Assembly: GCA_945868195.1 (NCBI GenBank)
Contig: CAMBLP010000016.1
Coordinates: 1 to 23,271 of the forward strand
DNA length: 23,271 bases
DNA from: Bordetella parapertussis
GTDB taxonomy: Bacteria; Pseudomonadota; Gammaproteobacteria; Burkholderiales; Burkholderiaceae_B
Direction: 5' to 3'
Numbering within the stretch: position 1 is the stretch's first letter; the number at the start of each line of letters is the position of its first letter. Positions 7,706-15,219 of the stretch are shown here, one piece after another. A model generated the notes under the pieces. It was not told the DNA's origin, did not search any database, and saw nothing but the letters and a program-made list of their open reading frames with translations. A program made the translations under genes and the position numbers.

Positions 7706-9358
7706 CTAGGTCGTTTTGAGTAAAAGACGTGAGTGTTTGAACGCTTGCTCAAGCGTATCGCAATACTGGGCAAAAGAATGCTCACCTACTAAACCTGAAC
7801 GGCGCATTTTATGAATGACTCTTGCATTCGCCTCACACAGAAAAACTTGAACACCGTGTTTGTGTAAATCGCTCACAACATCCTCGATAGACTGCAAACC
7901 CGTTGCATCTATAAAGGGGACGCGATGCAAGCGAATCACGAGAGCTTGCGGGTCGGTGGCGGTGTGTTTCAGTACACGTTCAAAACTTTCGATCGCCGCA
8001 AAAAACATGGGGCCATCGATTTCATAGACCATCACACCATCGGGACGCTTCAAGTGCTGTCCGCCTGCAAACTCGCGCTCGAGAGCGCCCTCTGAAACTT
8101 CGCGCGTTACAACTGACGCGGCCATGCGTCTGAGGAAATGAAGAATAGCGAGCATCACTCCGATATTGACTGCGACCACGAGATCCACAAAGACCGTCAA
8201 TAAAAAAGTGACGACCAACACAACGCGATCAGCGGTCGGCGCGCGCAACAAAAGACGACCGAAATTGTGCAACTCACTCATATTCCATGCAACGACAAAC
8301 AAAATTGCCGCCAAAGCCGCCAAGGGAATACTTGAAGCGAGGGGCGCAAGCACCAAGAGAATCAACACGAGGGTCAGCACATGGACGATACCGGCCAAGG
8401 GACCCGTACCGCCGTTTCTAATGTTGGTCGCGGTACGCGCGATCGCCCCAGTTGCGGCAAAGCCACCAAATAATGGCGTCACGACATTGGCTATGCCTTG
8501 GCCGATAAGTTCTTGATTAGAGTTGTGATGCGTGCCGGCCATCCGGTCGGCAACAACTGCCGATAACAAGGACTCAATCGCACCTAACATCGCAATCGTG
8601 AAAGCCGGCCCAACCAGACTCAGGACTTGCGAAACGTTCATGTCGGGCCAAGTAAAAGAGGGCAACCCCTGCGGCACACCGCCAAAAATAGACCCGATTG
8701 TGGCGACCCCGGGCAACTGCACCACTGCCTGAAAAATGGTCGCAAACACCATCGCGAGTAATGGACCTGGGATGCGTTTAAAAAATTTTAATTTGTTGGC
8801 GAACAATATGATCAACAAACTGAGTGCGGCGATCAGCAATGTCGGCCAATGGGTCTGAGGCACTGCCAACAGCAATGACCAGACTTTTTCATGGAAATGT
8901 TCGCCGCCGGTTTTAGGCAAGCCTAAAAAATACGCCCATTGTCCGACAAAGATAATCACCCCGATACCGGTCGTAAAACCAATAATGACAGGCGTCGGGA
9001 TAAAGTTGATGAGGCCGCCCATTTTGGCCAGTCCCATGACGAGCAAAATAATCCCTGCCATCAGTGTCGCGACCTGCAAACCTGCGATACCGTACTTGGC
9101 GGTGATGCCGGCCAAAATCACGATAAACGCACCCGTGGGTCCTGAGATTTGCAGCCGGCTACCGCCCAACAGCGTGACCAGTCCTCCACCGATGATCGCG
9201 GTGTAGATTCCTTGCTCAGGCCGCGCACCCGAAGCAATCGCAAACGCCATGGAAAGAGGCAACGCCACAATACCGACGATTAGTCCCGCCAGGATGTTAG
9301 GCCACCATTGACTGCGAGCGAACAGTCCCGCGCGATACCCTTCTACTAAAGCAATCAT
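7706..9358 (-). CDS. SulP-family anion transporter with STAS domain
   Basis: This 550-residue inner-membrane transporter is of the SLC26/SulP family. The N-terminal membrane domain begins with NILAGLIVGIVALPLSMAFA (about residues 21-40) and GIYTAIIGGG, followed by LQISGPTGAFIVILAG, the SulP signature, and about ten or more hydrophobic segments to about residue 405. The C-terminal STAS domain (about 440-545) contains VMVYEIDGPMFFAA and FIDATGLQSIEDV. Known substrates are sulfate, bicarbonate, dicarboxylates and other anions; the substrate here is not evident. It is the first gene of a four-gene minus-strand operon with a CYTH-like protein and a split CHR transporter. The ATG at 9358 lacks a clear ribosome binding site. 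Confidence 0.94.
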   Translation of the reverse strand: MIALVEGYRAGLFARSQWWPNILAGLIVGIVALPLSMAFAIASGARPEQGIYTAIIGGGLVTLLGGSRLQISGPTGAFIVILAGITAKYGIAGLQVATLMAGIILLVMGLAKMGGLINFIPTPVIIGFTTGIGVIIFVGQWAYFLGLPKTGGEHFHEKVWSLLLAVPQTHWPTLLIAALSLLIILFANKLKFFKRIPGPLLAMVFATIFQAVVQLPGVATIGSIFGGVPQGLPSFTWPDMNVSQVLSLVGPAFTIAMLGAIESLLSAVVADRMAGTHHNSNQELIGQGIANVVTPLFGGFAATGAIARTATNIRNGGTGPLAGIVHVLTLVLILLVLAPLASSIPLAALAAILFVVAWNMSELHNFGRLLLRAPTADRVVLVVTFLLTVFVDLVVAVNIGVMLAILHFLRRMAASVVTREVSEGALEREFAGGQHLKRPDGVMVYEIDGPMFFAAIESFERVLKHTATDPQALVIRLHRVPFIDATGLQSIEDVVSDLHKHGVQVFLCEANARVIHKMRRSGLVGEHSFAQYCDTLEQAFKHSRLLLKTT

Positions 9359-9579
9359 AAATGTGGCTGCAATGGATCAATGGTCAAGGCGCTGCAGACG
9401 AAATAGTCAATGGCAGCGCTGAAAGGTCTGATTGATTATAGGGGCATGTGCTAGATTTAAACATCGCCAAACTTGTCGTCAACGAAATCGGCAAGGACTA
9501 TACTCACATGGCTATCAACGAATTGCAAAAGACGCTGATGAATACCCACTAAATTCCTCATCTAAGGATCGCAGGCGCC
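9359..9579. other. Intergenic region between the SulP operon and the amidase gene
   Basis: This 221-bp divergent region must hold the promoter of the SulP operon and perhaps one for the amidase. It contains an inverted repeat GCGCTG (9389-9394) and CAGCGC (9414-9419) with a 19-base spacer, near several CAATGG copies, on the SulP side. A possible 34-codon ORF lies at 9448-9552. I could not find convincing -35/-10 pairs. Confidence 0.4.
9448..9552 (+). CDS. Possible 34-residue small ORF upstream of the amidase
   Basis: A GTG at 9448 with AGGGG four bases upstream opens a 34-residue frame that ends in TAA at 9550-9552, 27 bp before the amidase ATG. The peptide begins VLDLNIAKLVVNEIGK and ends with NELQKTLMNTH; it is amphipathic and shows no motif I recognise. 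The spacing would allow coupling to the amidase. It could equally be the remnant of a larger gene or a chance frame. Confidence 0.28.
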   Translation: MLDLNIAKLVVNEIGKDYTHMAINELQKTLMNTH

Positions 9580-11094
9580 ATGAACCTTCCCGAACTTTCC
9601 GCCCTTGAATTACGTCGACTGATCGGCACTAGACAGATTTCCCCGGTTGAGTTGATGGAAGCCTGCATCACGCAGATCGAAAAGTACAATCCTGCGATCA
9701 ATGCGATCGCTGCGACCGATTTTGATCGTGCACGCCTAACTGCTAAAAAAGCTGAAACAGCCGTGATGCGTGGCGAATCGCTAGGTTTGCTGCATGGCTT
9801 GCCGTTGGGTGTCAAAGATCTGCAGGACACCGCGGGTCTTTTGACGACTTACGGTAACGTCGGTTTGCGCGGTAACATTCCTGCAAAAGACAATAGCCTC
9901 ATATCACGCTTGCGCCAAGCCGGTGCAATCGTGACGGCTAAAACCAATACGCCCGACATGGGCGCTGGCGCAAACACCCGCAACGCCGTGTGGGGTGCGA
10001 CCGGCAACCCGTTTAATCCGACACTCAACGCAGGCGGTTCTTCGGGCGGCTCGGCAGCGGCACTCGCGACCGACATGCTCCCCATTTGTACGGGCTCGGA
10101 TACGGGCGGCTCTCTCAGAATACCCGCGGCGATATGCGGCGTGGTGGGGATGCGCCCTTCTCCTGGAACCATTGGAAACGACACACGTGCTTTGGGTTGG
10201 TCCGTCATTTCGGTACTGGGTCCGATGGGACGCACTGTCGCGGATGCAGCCTTTATGATGGCTGGATGTATTGGTCGAGACCCGATGGATCCACTCGCCT
10301 ATCCTGTCGATCCAGCCAGTATTTGGCCCATGCGCCACATCGACCTGTCGACCTTGCGTATCGGCTACACCGAAGACTTCGGTGTATGTGTGGTCGATCA
10401 GGAAACACGCAGAGTATTTCGCAAACGCATGGCCGCCATCGCACCGCTCGTACAGGTGTGCGAACCTGTCGATCTGCGCTGCCCCGATGCAGATCGGGCT
10501 TTTGATGTGTTGCGCGCAGAAAATTTCGTCGCAGGCTTTTCTGACATATGGCGCAACAAACCTGAAACGCTCGGATCAAATATTTGCGCCAATATGGAAA
10601 TGGCAGTGACCATCACACTCGAAGACCGCGCACGCGCGCACCTTGAGCAAACACGCATCGCACGCCAATTTGCGGCAGCCACTGAAAAATACGATTTGAT
10701 TTTGTCTCCTGTTGTACCGGTCACGCCCTTCCCCTGGACGCAGCTCTATGCGCCCGAGGTCGACGGTCAAAAGATGAGAAATTATTATCACTGGCTTGCA
10801 CTGACGTATGTCGTGACGCTCGCCACCAATCCTACGATTGCGCTACCTTGCGGACGTGACGAGCAGGGCATGCCGTTTGGCTTGCAAGTCACAGGTAAAC
10901 TTTTCGAAGATGGTCGCTTGATGGCAGCTGCGCATGCACTCGAGCAGGCCTTCAGTTACGACTCCGAACTCAAGCGCGCCAAGCCAGAGATGAATCAGCT
11001 GCTAGAGCCTCACCCCGAGCTCAAATCAATCGTCACACATCCCCCCGTCTATGAAGGTCTTGCGACGGATCATCCAACCTCACCAGCGGTATAA
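9580..11094 (+). CDS. Amidase (amidase-signature family)
   Basis: This 504-residue amidase-signature hydrolase cleaves C-N bonds of carboxamides through a Ser-cisSer-Lys triad. The triad is visible as K79 (GLPLGVKDLQDT), S154 (AGGSSGGSAAAL) and the nucleophile S178 (GSDTGGSLRIPA). The fold continues with GPMGRTVADAAFMM (about residues 212-225) and the C-terminal TIALPCGRDEQGMPFGLQVTG. The ATG at 9580 has AAGGA about ten bases upstream. It is a stand-alone amidase with no gatB/gatC next to it, so it is not a clear tRNA amidotransferase subunit; the substrate is unknown. Its last 15 bp overlap the 3' end of the lipoprotein gene on the other strand. Confidence 0.93.
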   Translation: MNLPELSALELRRLIGTRQISPVELMEACITQIEKYNPAINAIAATDFDRARLTAKKAETAVMRGESLGLLHGLPLGVKDLQDTAGLLTTYGNVGLRGNIPAKDNSLISRLRQAGAIVTAKTNTPDMGAGANTRNAVWGATGNPFNPTLNAGGSSGGSAAALATDMLPICTGSDTGGSLRIPAAICGVVGMRPSPGTIGNDTRALGWSVISVLGPMGRTVADAAFMMAGCIGRDPMDPLAYPVDPASIWPMRHIDLSTLRIGYTEDFGVCVVDQETRRVFRKRMAAIAPLVQVCEPVDLRCPDADRAFDVLRAENFVAGFSDIWRNKPETLGSNICANMEMAVTITLEDRARAHLEQTRIARQFAAATEKYDLILSPVVPVTPFPWTQLYAPEVDGQKMRNYYHWLALTYVVTLATNPTIALPCGRDEQGMPFGLQVTGKLFEDGRLMAAAHALEQAFSYDSELKRAKPEMNQLLEPHPELKSIVTHPPVYEGLATDHPTSPAV

Positions 11095-11658
11095 AGTAAT
11101 TCCGCCGCCGATATCTTCGTTGCGCGTTTCATCAGGGAGTGAACGGTATTTGGTCACGCGCGCGCCATCGTTGCCAAGATAGACATACATAATCTCGGCA
11201 TCGTCTTGGCCGCGCATATAGCGATAGGACCAGATCCACTGTCGATCATCCCCCCAGTCGTCACGGGTAATGTTAGCGGGAGGACCGAACTCGCAGTGCA
11301 CTCTCTCGCGCGTCCAGACCTCTCCGTTGCCTAAAATACTGAAGCTTTTTTCGGTGAGGACCTGCTGTGGCGCACCGACGATTCCTTGCTTGGAAACATG
11401 CAGAGCATAGGCTGTTTCACCCTGAGGTTGCTGTGTCCACACCATGCGCTTACCCCCGTCTCTCGACGGACAAATGATGTCAGGGCTGCCGTATTGTTTA
11501 ATCACCTCGGTCACCGGTGTGCCGGGCTGAACACTTGAAACCTGTGCGCAGCCCGACAAGAGCAGTGCTGAAAGACCGACAGAAAACCAACCGATTGCTT
11601 TGGCATGCTTGGATGCAATGAAGGTGCTCTGCACACCGAACTTTTCTTTTTGAATCAT
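11080..11658 (-). CDS. Predicted lipoprotein with two BamE/SmpA-like repeats
   Basis: The 192-residue protein has an N-terminal hydrophobic segment ending in the lipobox LLSGC (lipidated C37), so an envelope lipoprotein is likely. The mature part seems to contain two similar modules: GTPVTEVIKQYGSPD followed by a Trp-containing strand, then RVHCEFGPPANI followed by WIWSYRYM and IMYVYLGNDGARVTKYRS. This pattern (short helix, G-x-P, paired strands) resembles BamE/SmpA-like domains, an inference from pattern only. The frame is open further upstream to 11808, but that part overlaps ribA, so I place the start at the ATG at 11658, directly before MIQKEKFG. It follows ribA by 22 bp and is probably co-transcribed with it; its function is unknown. 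Confidence 0.75.
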   Translation of the reverse strand: MIQKEKFGVQSTFIASKHAKAIGWFSVGLSALLLSGCAQVSSVQPGTPVTEVIKQYGSPDIICPSRDGGKRMVWTQQPQGETAYALHVSKQGIVGAPQQVLTEKSFSILGNGEVWTRERVHCEFGPPANITRDDWGDDRQWIWSYRYMRGQDDAEIMYVYLGNDGARVTKYRSLPDETRNEDIGGGITLYRW

Positions 11659-11680
11659 GACAATCACCCATGGGGTCAAA

Positions 11681-12760
11681 TTAAAACTCGAACATATGTC
11701 CGCTTTTCGCGGCCTTGGTCCGGAGATAACCATCATTATGCTCGTTTGAAGGATAGATGTGTGGCACGCGTTCAACGACCTCAATGTCATGCTGCGCCAA
11801 GGCGGCAACCTTGGTGGGATTGTTCGTCATCAATCTGACGCGGTTCACACCCAACAAACGCAACATCTGCGCAGCCGGTAAATAGTTGCGCTCATCCGAA
11901 TCAAAGCCAAGATGCAAATTAGCATCCACCGTATCGAAACCAGAATCCTGCAGTTGGTAGGCGCGTAGTTTGTTCACCAAGCCGATACCGCGTCCTTCTT
12001 GAGCGAGATACAAAAGGATGCCGCTACCGACTTTGGACATCTCTGCAATCGCGCCGCGCAACTGATTTCCGCAGTCACAACGCAACGATCCAATCAAATC
12101 ACCCGTAAAACATTCAGAGTGCAAACGCACCAAGACGGGTTGCGTCGTATCGACGTCGCCGACCATGACCGCAAGATGTTCAATACCCCCGTCTCGCGGA
12201 CGAAATGCCACGACACGCGCGTTTTCAGCGTTTTCCAATGGGACACGCGCCTGACTCACAAGCGTGAGAGCCTTGGCGGCGTTTTGCATATAGTCGTGAA
12301 TGAGACTGGCTTTGACCGACAAAATATCCGGCGTGCCGGCACCCTCGACAATCAACGCAGCTGGTAACAAACGTGAAAGCTTGGAGAGCGTGACGCATGA
12401 TCGGGCGAGCGCATCAGCATCCGTTAGGACGAGTCCAGACAAGTCCGGGCGCTGTATCAGCGCCGCTAGTGGATTAGCCAAGAACTCAATGATCGCTAAA
12501 TCCAGCCCCTGGGGATGCGTCACCACGCAGGCTAAACGGTCGGTCTTGTCAATTCCGAGCACATTGGCACGCGTTCCTGTCATGACAAGACGAGGAGCGC
12601 TATGACCATGACGAGTCAGCAGACCAAGGTGCTCGGGCGTCAGGGCTTCGGCAGCCAGAATTAAAAAGCTGGCATCGCCCTCATGCACACGCACAATCGC
12701 TCCGCGGCGCAATTCGGAAATGGCACGGTCTACTTCAATGAGAGGATCAGGAATCGACAA
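11681..12760 (-). CDS. ribA: GTP cyclohydrolase II with a degenerate RibB-like N-terminal domain
   Basis: The C-terminal half (about residues 175-359) is GTP cyclohydrolase II, which opens GTP to the diaminopyrimidine precursor of riboflavin. The zinc cysteines C217, C228 and C230 lie in HSECFTGDLIGSLRCDCGNQ, followed by LAQEGRGIGL and NLHLGFDSDERNY. The N-terminal 170 residues look like the DHBP synthase (RibB) fold (AISELRRGAIVRVHEGD, ILAAEALTPEHL) but lack its active site. The DRENEGD motif is reduced to VRVHEGD, and the GHTE histidine is absent before LLPAALIVEG. The protein should therefore supply only the GTP-opening activity. The start is a TTG at 12760, the only usual start codon before the homologous region. 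It is divergent from a RibD-type reductase gene and precedes a lipoprotein gene. I infer a role in the adjacent pterin-like locus. Confidence 0.92.
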   Translation of the reverse strand: MSIPDPLIEVDRAISELRRGAIVRVHEGDASFLILAAEALTPEHLGLLTRHGHSAPRLVMTGTRANVLGIDKTDRLACVVTHPQGLDLAIIEFLANPLAALIQRPDLSGLVLTDADALARSCVTLSKLSRLLPAALIVEGAGTPDILSVKASLIHDYMQNAAKALTLVSQARVPLENAENARVVAFRPRDGGIEHLAVMVGDVDTTQPVLVRLHSECFTGDLIGSLRCDCGNQLRGAIAEMSKVGSGILLYLAQEGRGIGLVNKLRAYQLQDSGFDTVDANLHLGFDSDERNYLPAAQMLRLLGVNRVRLMTNNPTKVAALAQHDIEVVERVPHIYPSNEHNDGYLRTKAAKSGHMFEF

Positions 12761-12901
12761 GGTAGGCTGGGCTAAAAGATGAATAGGGCTTTAAAAATAA
12801 AAACTTAGGCAACAAACAGCACAATCTAATATTATGACAGCATAAGGTAAATCCCTAATGGAATACACCTACTTCGTTCTCAATTTCGGGGATTTTTAAC
12901 T
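12761..12901. promoter_or_regulatory. Divergent promoter region between ribA and the RibD-like gene
   Basis: This 141-bp AT-rich spacer must carry both promoters. A TAATAT box at 12827-12832 could be a plus-strand -10, without a good -35. The palindrome TTATG (12832-12836) and CATAA (12841-12845), separated by ACAG, may be an operator or hairpin. No conserved FMN (RFN) riboswitch core was recognised. The last 44 bp hold a short leader ORF. Confidence 0.4.
12858..12899 (+). CDS. Possible 13-residue leader peptide before the RibD-like gene
   Basis: ATG at 12858, preceded by AAGGT at about ten bases, encodes MEYTYFVLNFGDF and stops with TAA two bases before the TTG start of the reductase gene. 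Five of 13 residues are Tyr or Phe. The position suggests translational coupling or attenuation rather than a functional peptide. A chance ORF of this size is quite possible. Confidence 0.3.
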   Translation: MEYTYFVLNFGDF

Positions 12902-13717
12902 TTGGTTTCATCTACACCCGACTTTCACCTTCAGGGCGAGCAAACCCCCTCGGAGGCGCTTGCTCATTGGAATCTATTTTTAAAGGAATTCTTTAGTTCC
13001 GATCCTTTAGCTGTCTCACCCTTCCAGGCGCTTTTCGAGCCCCTCAGGATTAGTCAAGTAGACAGCATGATGGTGGTCGGACAGCTCGGTCAAACCATGG
13101 CTGGTCGCATTGCCACTGTGACTGGTCAATCCAAATACATCAATGGCCGTCCAGGTTTGACGCATCTGCACCAGTTGCGCGCTTTGCTTGATGCGGTTGT
13201 AGTAGGAGTCGGCACCGCCATCGCCGACGACCCGCAACTCAATGTCAGACTTGTCGGCGGTAAAAATCCAGCGCGGGTCGTCATTGACCCCAAGGGCAAA
13301 CTGAATCCTCAAGCACGGGTCTGGCTTGACGATGGCGCACGTCGATTATGGATTGTCTCTGAAGGTGCTGAAATCACCGCACCGGCAGGCGTTGAAATTG
13401 TTGCGCTCCCTGCGCTCGATGGTCGCATCGCACCTCCAGACATCTTGAGGTGCTTACATCAGCGCGGACTAAACCGCGTGTTAATCGAAGGGGGTGCGGA
13501 AACAGTATCGCGCTTTTTGCAAGCGGGCTGTCTCGATCGACTGCACTTGATCGTTGCACCTATTTTGATGGGTTCGGGTCGCGCGAGTCTCAATCTACCC
13601 GCCATCGAACATATGGATCAGGCACTGCGCTTGAATGTTCTCACGCACTTGCTTGGCAATGAAATTTTATTTGATTGCGATTTGACTGCGCAACGCATAA
13701 AAATCTCTGCTTCATAA
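12902..13717 (+). CDS. Stand-alone RibD C-terminal-type reductase
   Basis: The 271-residue protein matches the reductase domain of RibD (DHFR-like fold), which uses NADPH to reduce the ribosyl side chain of the pyrimidine intermediate in riboflavin synthesis. Seen: VGQLGQTMAGRIA (about residues 59-71), SKYINGRPGLTHLHQLRALLDAV with VGVGTAIADDPQLNVR, the core signature, then NRVLIEGGAETVSRFL. The deaminase domain of full RibD (HAE...PCxxxG...PC) is absent; instead there is a 55-residue N-terminal extension without recognised motif. The start is a TTG at 12902, with GGGGA about ten bases upstream; no in-frame ATG precedes the conserved part. It is divergent from ribA and its stop abuts that of the GT4 gene with no spacer. 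I infer it reduces a pterin or pyrimidine intermediate of the local pathway. Confidence 0.87.
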   Translation: MVSSTPDFHLQGEQTPSEALAHWNLFLKEFFSSDPLAVSPFQALFEPLRISQVDSMMVVGQLGQTMAGRIATVTGQSKYINGRPGLTHLHQLRALLDAVVVGVGTAIADDPQLNVRLVGGKNPARVVIDPKGKLNPQARVWLDDGARRLWIVSEGAEITAPAGVEIVALPALDGRIAPPDILRCLHQRGLNRVLIEGGAETVSRFLQAGCLDRLHLIVAPILMGSGRASLNLPAIEHMDQALRLNVLTHLLGNEILFDCDLTAQRIKISAS

Positions 13718-14776
13718 CTAAGACTGCGTCTGCAACCGTTCTAGCACCTCAGCAAAACGCTGAACCGTTTGCTCCCAAGTCGGCTGCTGCATCGCTGCAC
13801 GTTTCGCGCCTTGAGATAGGCGCTCCCGCAGCGCCTTGTCCTGCATCACCGTACGCAAAGCCTGCGTCAGGCACTGCACATCTCCTGGCGGCACGAGCAC
13901 GCCTGCCTCTTGGGGTACGGTATCGGGAATCGCACCACCTGTTGTGCCAATGACCGGTAAACCTCGCGCCAATGCCTCGGCGTAGGCCATCCCATACCCT
14001 TCAAAAAACGAAGCCAACACAAATACATCCGCACTTTGATAAAGTGCCTCTAATGCTGTGTCATTGACTGCGCCGAGCGTCCGCACGCGCTGCTGAAAAC
14101 CAAAACGCTCGATATCACTTGCGAGCTGGACAGGCGCCTTGTCATCACGCATCAGATCACCCGCGATCGTCAGAGACCAAGGCAGTGCCGAAAGAGGTTG
14201 CAAGGCTGCGAGCAACACATCAAAGCCCTTACGAGGCGTGACCGAACCCACCGATACGAGATGCAAGGTCTCAGAACCGCTCCCCTGCGCTAGAGCAGCA
14301 CGCGCAGTACCGGGACGAACAACATCAATCGATGCAGGAGCAACCGCAAAGAATTGCTCCAAATCTCTTGCAGTCGAAGGCCCGGTCACGATCACCTGTT
14401 TGACGTGACTGAGAGCCCGCGTCTCGCTGAGTCGAAAAGCTTCGGCTTGGTGCGGACTGACACCCGTCTCAAAGGCCAAAGGGTGATGAACCAAGGCGAC
14501 CACCGGGTGATGCCGAGACAAAGCCGCGACCGCCTCGGGCAACACACCTGAAGCAAGACCATCGATCACAACAAGTGTGCCTGAAGGCACGGCTTGCAAA
14601 AGCGTTGCGGCATGCGTGATAGTTTCCGCACTAGGGTAGGGAAAGCCGGCACCTAAACTGAGTAAGTCGACTTGCCAGCCCAGCCCCTGAAGACCCTCAA
14701 TGATGCGCCGATCGTAGATGTAACCCCCCGTCGGTGTTTCAAGCTCACCAGGAAAAGCAAAGACCAGTCGTTTCAT
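13718..14776 (-). CDS. Glycosyltransferase family 4 protein
   Basis: This 352-residue GT-B glycosyltransferase is of family GT4. The N-terminal acceptor half starts with FAFPGELETPTGGYIYDRRI, whose GGY loop is typical. The C-terminal donor-binding half has LVSVGSVTPRKGFDVLLAAL, then ADVFVLASFFEGYGMAYAEALARGLPVIGTTGGAIPDTV, which includes the E-x7-E motif (EGYGMAYAE). Family members transfer a sugar from a nucleotide-sugar donor with retention; donor and acceptor are unknown. It starts with ATG only 3 bases after the PTPS-like gene, so it is the third gene of the MDR-PTPS-GT4 operon. It could glycosylate the pteridine-like product or a glucan; the sequence does not decide. Confidence 0.92.
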   Translation of the reverse strand: MKRLVFAFPGELETPTGGYIYDRRIIEGLQGLGWQVDLLSLGAGFPYPSAETITHAATLLQAVPSGTLVVIDGLASGVLPEAVAALSRHHPVVALVHHPLAFETGVSPHQAEAFRLSETRALSHVKQVIVTGPSTARDLEQFFAVAPASIDVVRPGTARAALAQGSGSETLHLVSVGSVTPRKGFDVLLAALQPLSALPWSLTIAGDLMRDDKAPVQLASDIERFGFQQRVRTLGAVNDTALEALYQSADVFVLASFFEGYGMAYAEALARGLPVIGTTGGAIPDTVPQEAGVLVPPGDVQCLTQALRTVMQDKALRERLSQGAKRAAMQQPTWEQTVQRFAEVLERLQTQS

Positions 14777-14779
14777 GTT

Positions 14780-15181
14780 TTAGTGAAGCGCGGCTTCGTA
14801 CCAAGCGCGGGCTACGTGGGACTCGGAAATCGTCACACGGATGGCATGCAACTCTTTGCCATCACGTCCGAGGCCACCACTACGCGCGGCGTTGGCCAAT
14901 TGATCAAAAATATATTTTGTCAGAAACTCAGTAGTGGTGTTGATCCCCTTGAACTCAGGGCGCTCGTCAAGATTGCTGTAGTTCAAGGGTTTGAGCGTGG
15001 CCTTGAGGACATCGAGTGCACGGCCGATATCGATCACGATGCCGTTGGGATCGAGCTCTTTAGAAATAAATGCTGCATCGACCACGAAGGTCGCGCCGTG
15101 CAATGCCTGCGCAGGTCCAAAAACGTCTCCGCGAAACGAATGGGCAATCATGATGTGGTCACGGACTTCGACTGTAAACAC
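14780..15181 (-). CDS. Divergent 6-pyruvoyltetrahydropterin synthase/QueD-fold protein
   Basis: The 133-residue protein has the T-fold of the PTPS/QueD family: an N-terminal strand leading to H14 (MIAHSF), then LHGATFVVDAAF, GIVIDIGRALDVLK, NTTTEFLTKYIFDQL and RVTISESHVARAWYE. Compared with E. coli QueD, key residues are missing. The catalytic Cys is A24, the second His of HGH (zinc ligand) is A30, and the Asp-His pair in LDHHYLND corresponds to LNYSNLDE. H14, H28 and the C-terminal Glu remain. Canonical 6-carboxytetrahydropterin synthase activity is therefore doubtful. The start is a GTG at 15181 with an excellent AAGGAG six bases upstream. It is the middle gene of the MDR-PTPS-GT4 operon. 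I infer a pterin-like ligand or a changed reaction. Confidence 0.85.
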   Translation of the reverse strand: MFTVEVRDHIMIAHSFRGDVFGPAQALHGATFVVDAAFISKELDPNGIVIDIGRALDVLKATLKPLNYSNLDERPEFKGINTTTEFLTKYIFDQLANAARSGGLGRDGKELHAIRVTISESHVARAWYEAALH

Positions 15182-15186
15182 GGCAA

Positions 15187-15193
15187 CTCCTTA
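15187..15193 (-). promoter_or_regulatory. Strong ribosome binding site of the PTPS-like gene
   Basis: On the minus strand TAAGGAG lies five bases before the GTG at 15181. It fixes this non-ATG start, and it is the best Shine-Dalgarno match I found in the window. Confidence 0.75.
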
Positions 15194-15219
15194 GGAAAAA
15201 ATGGATCAAAAAGATGAAA

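Noticed and set aside
11659..11808. Upstream extension of the lipoprotein frame, adding 50 residues
   Set aside because: It overlaps the 3' end of ribA, gives no signal-peptide-like start, and the ATG at 11658 puts a normal signal peptide before the lipobox.
12761..12901. FMN riboswitch between ribA and the RibD-like gene
   Set aside because: The conserved RFN core sequences are not visible and 141 bp shared by two divergent promoters leaves little room.
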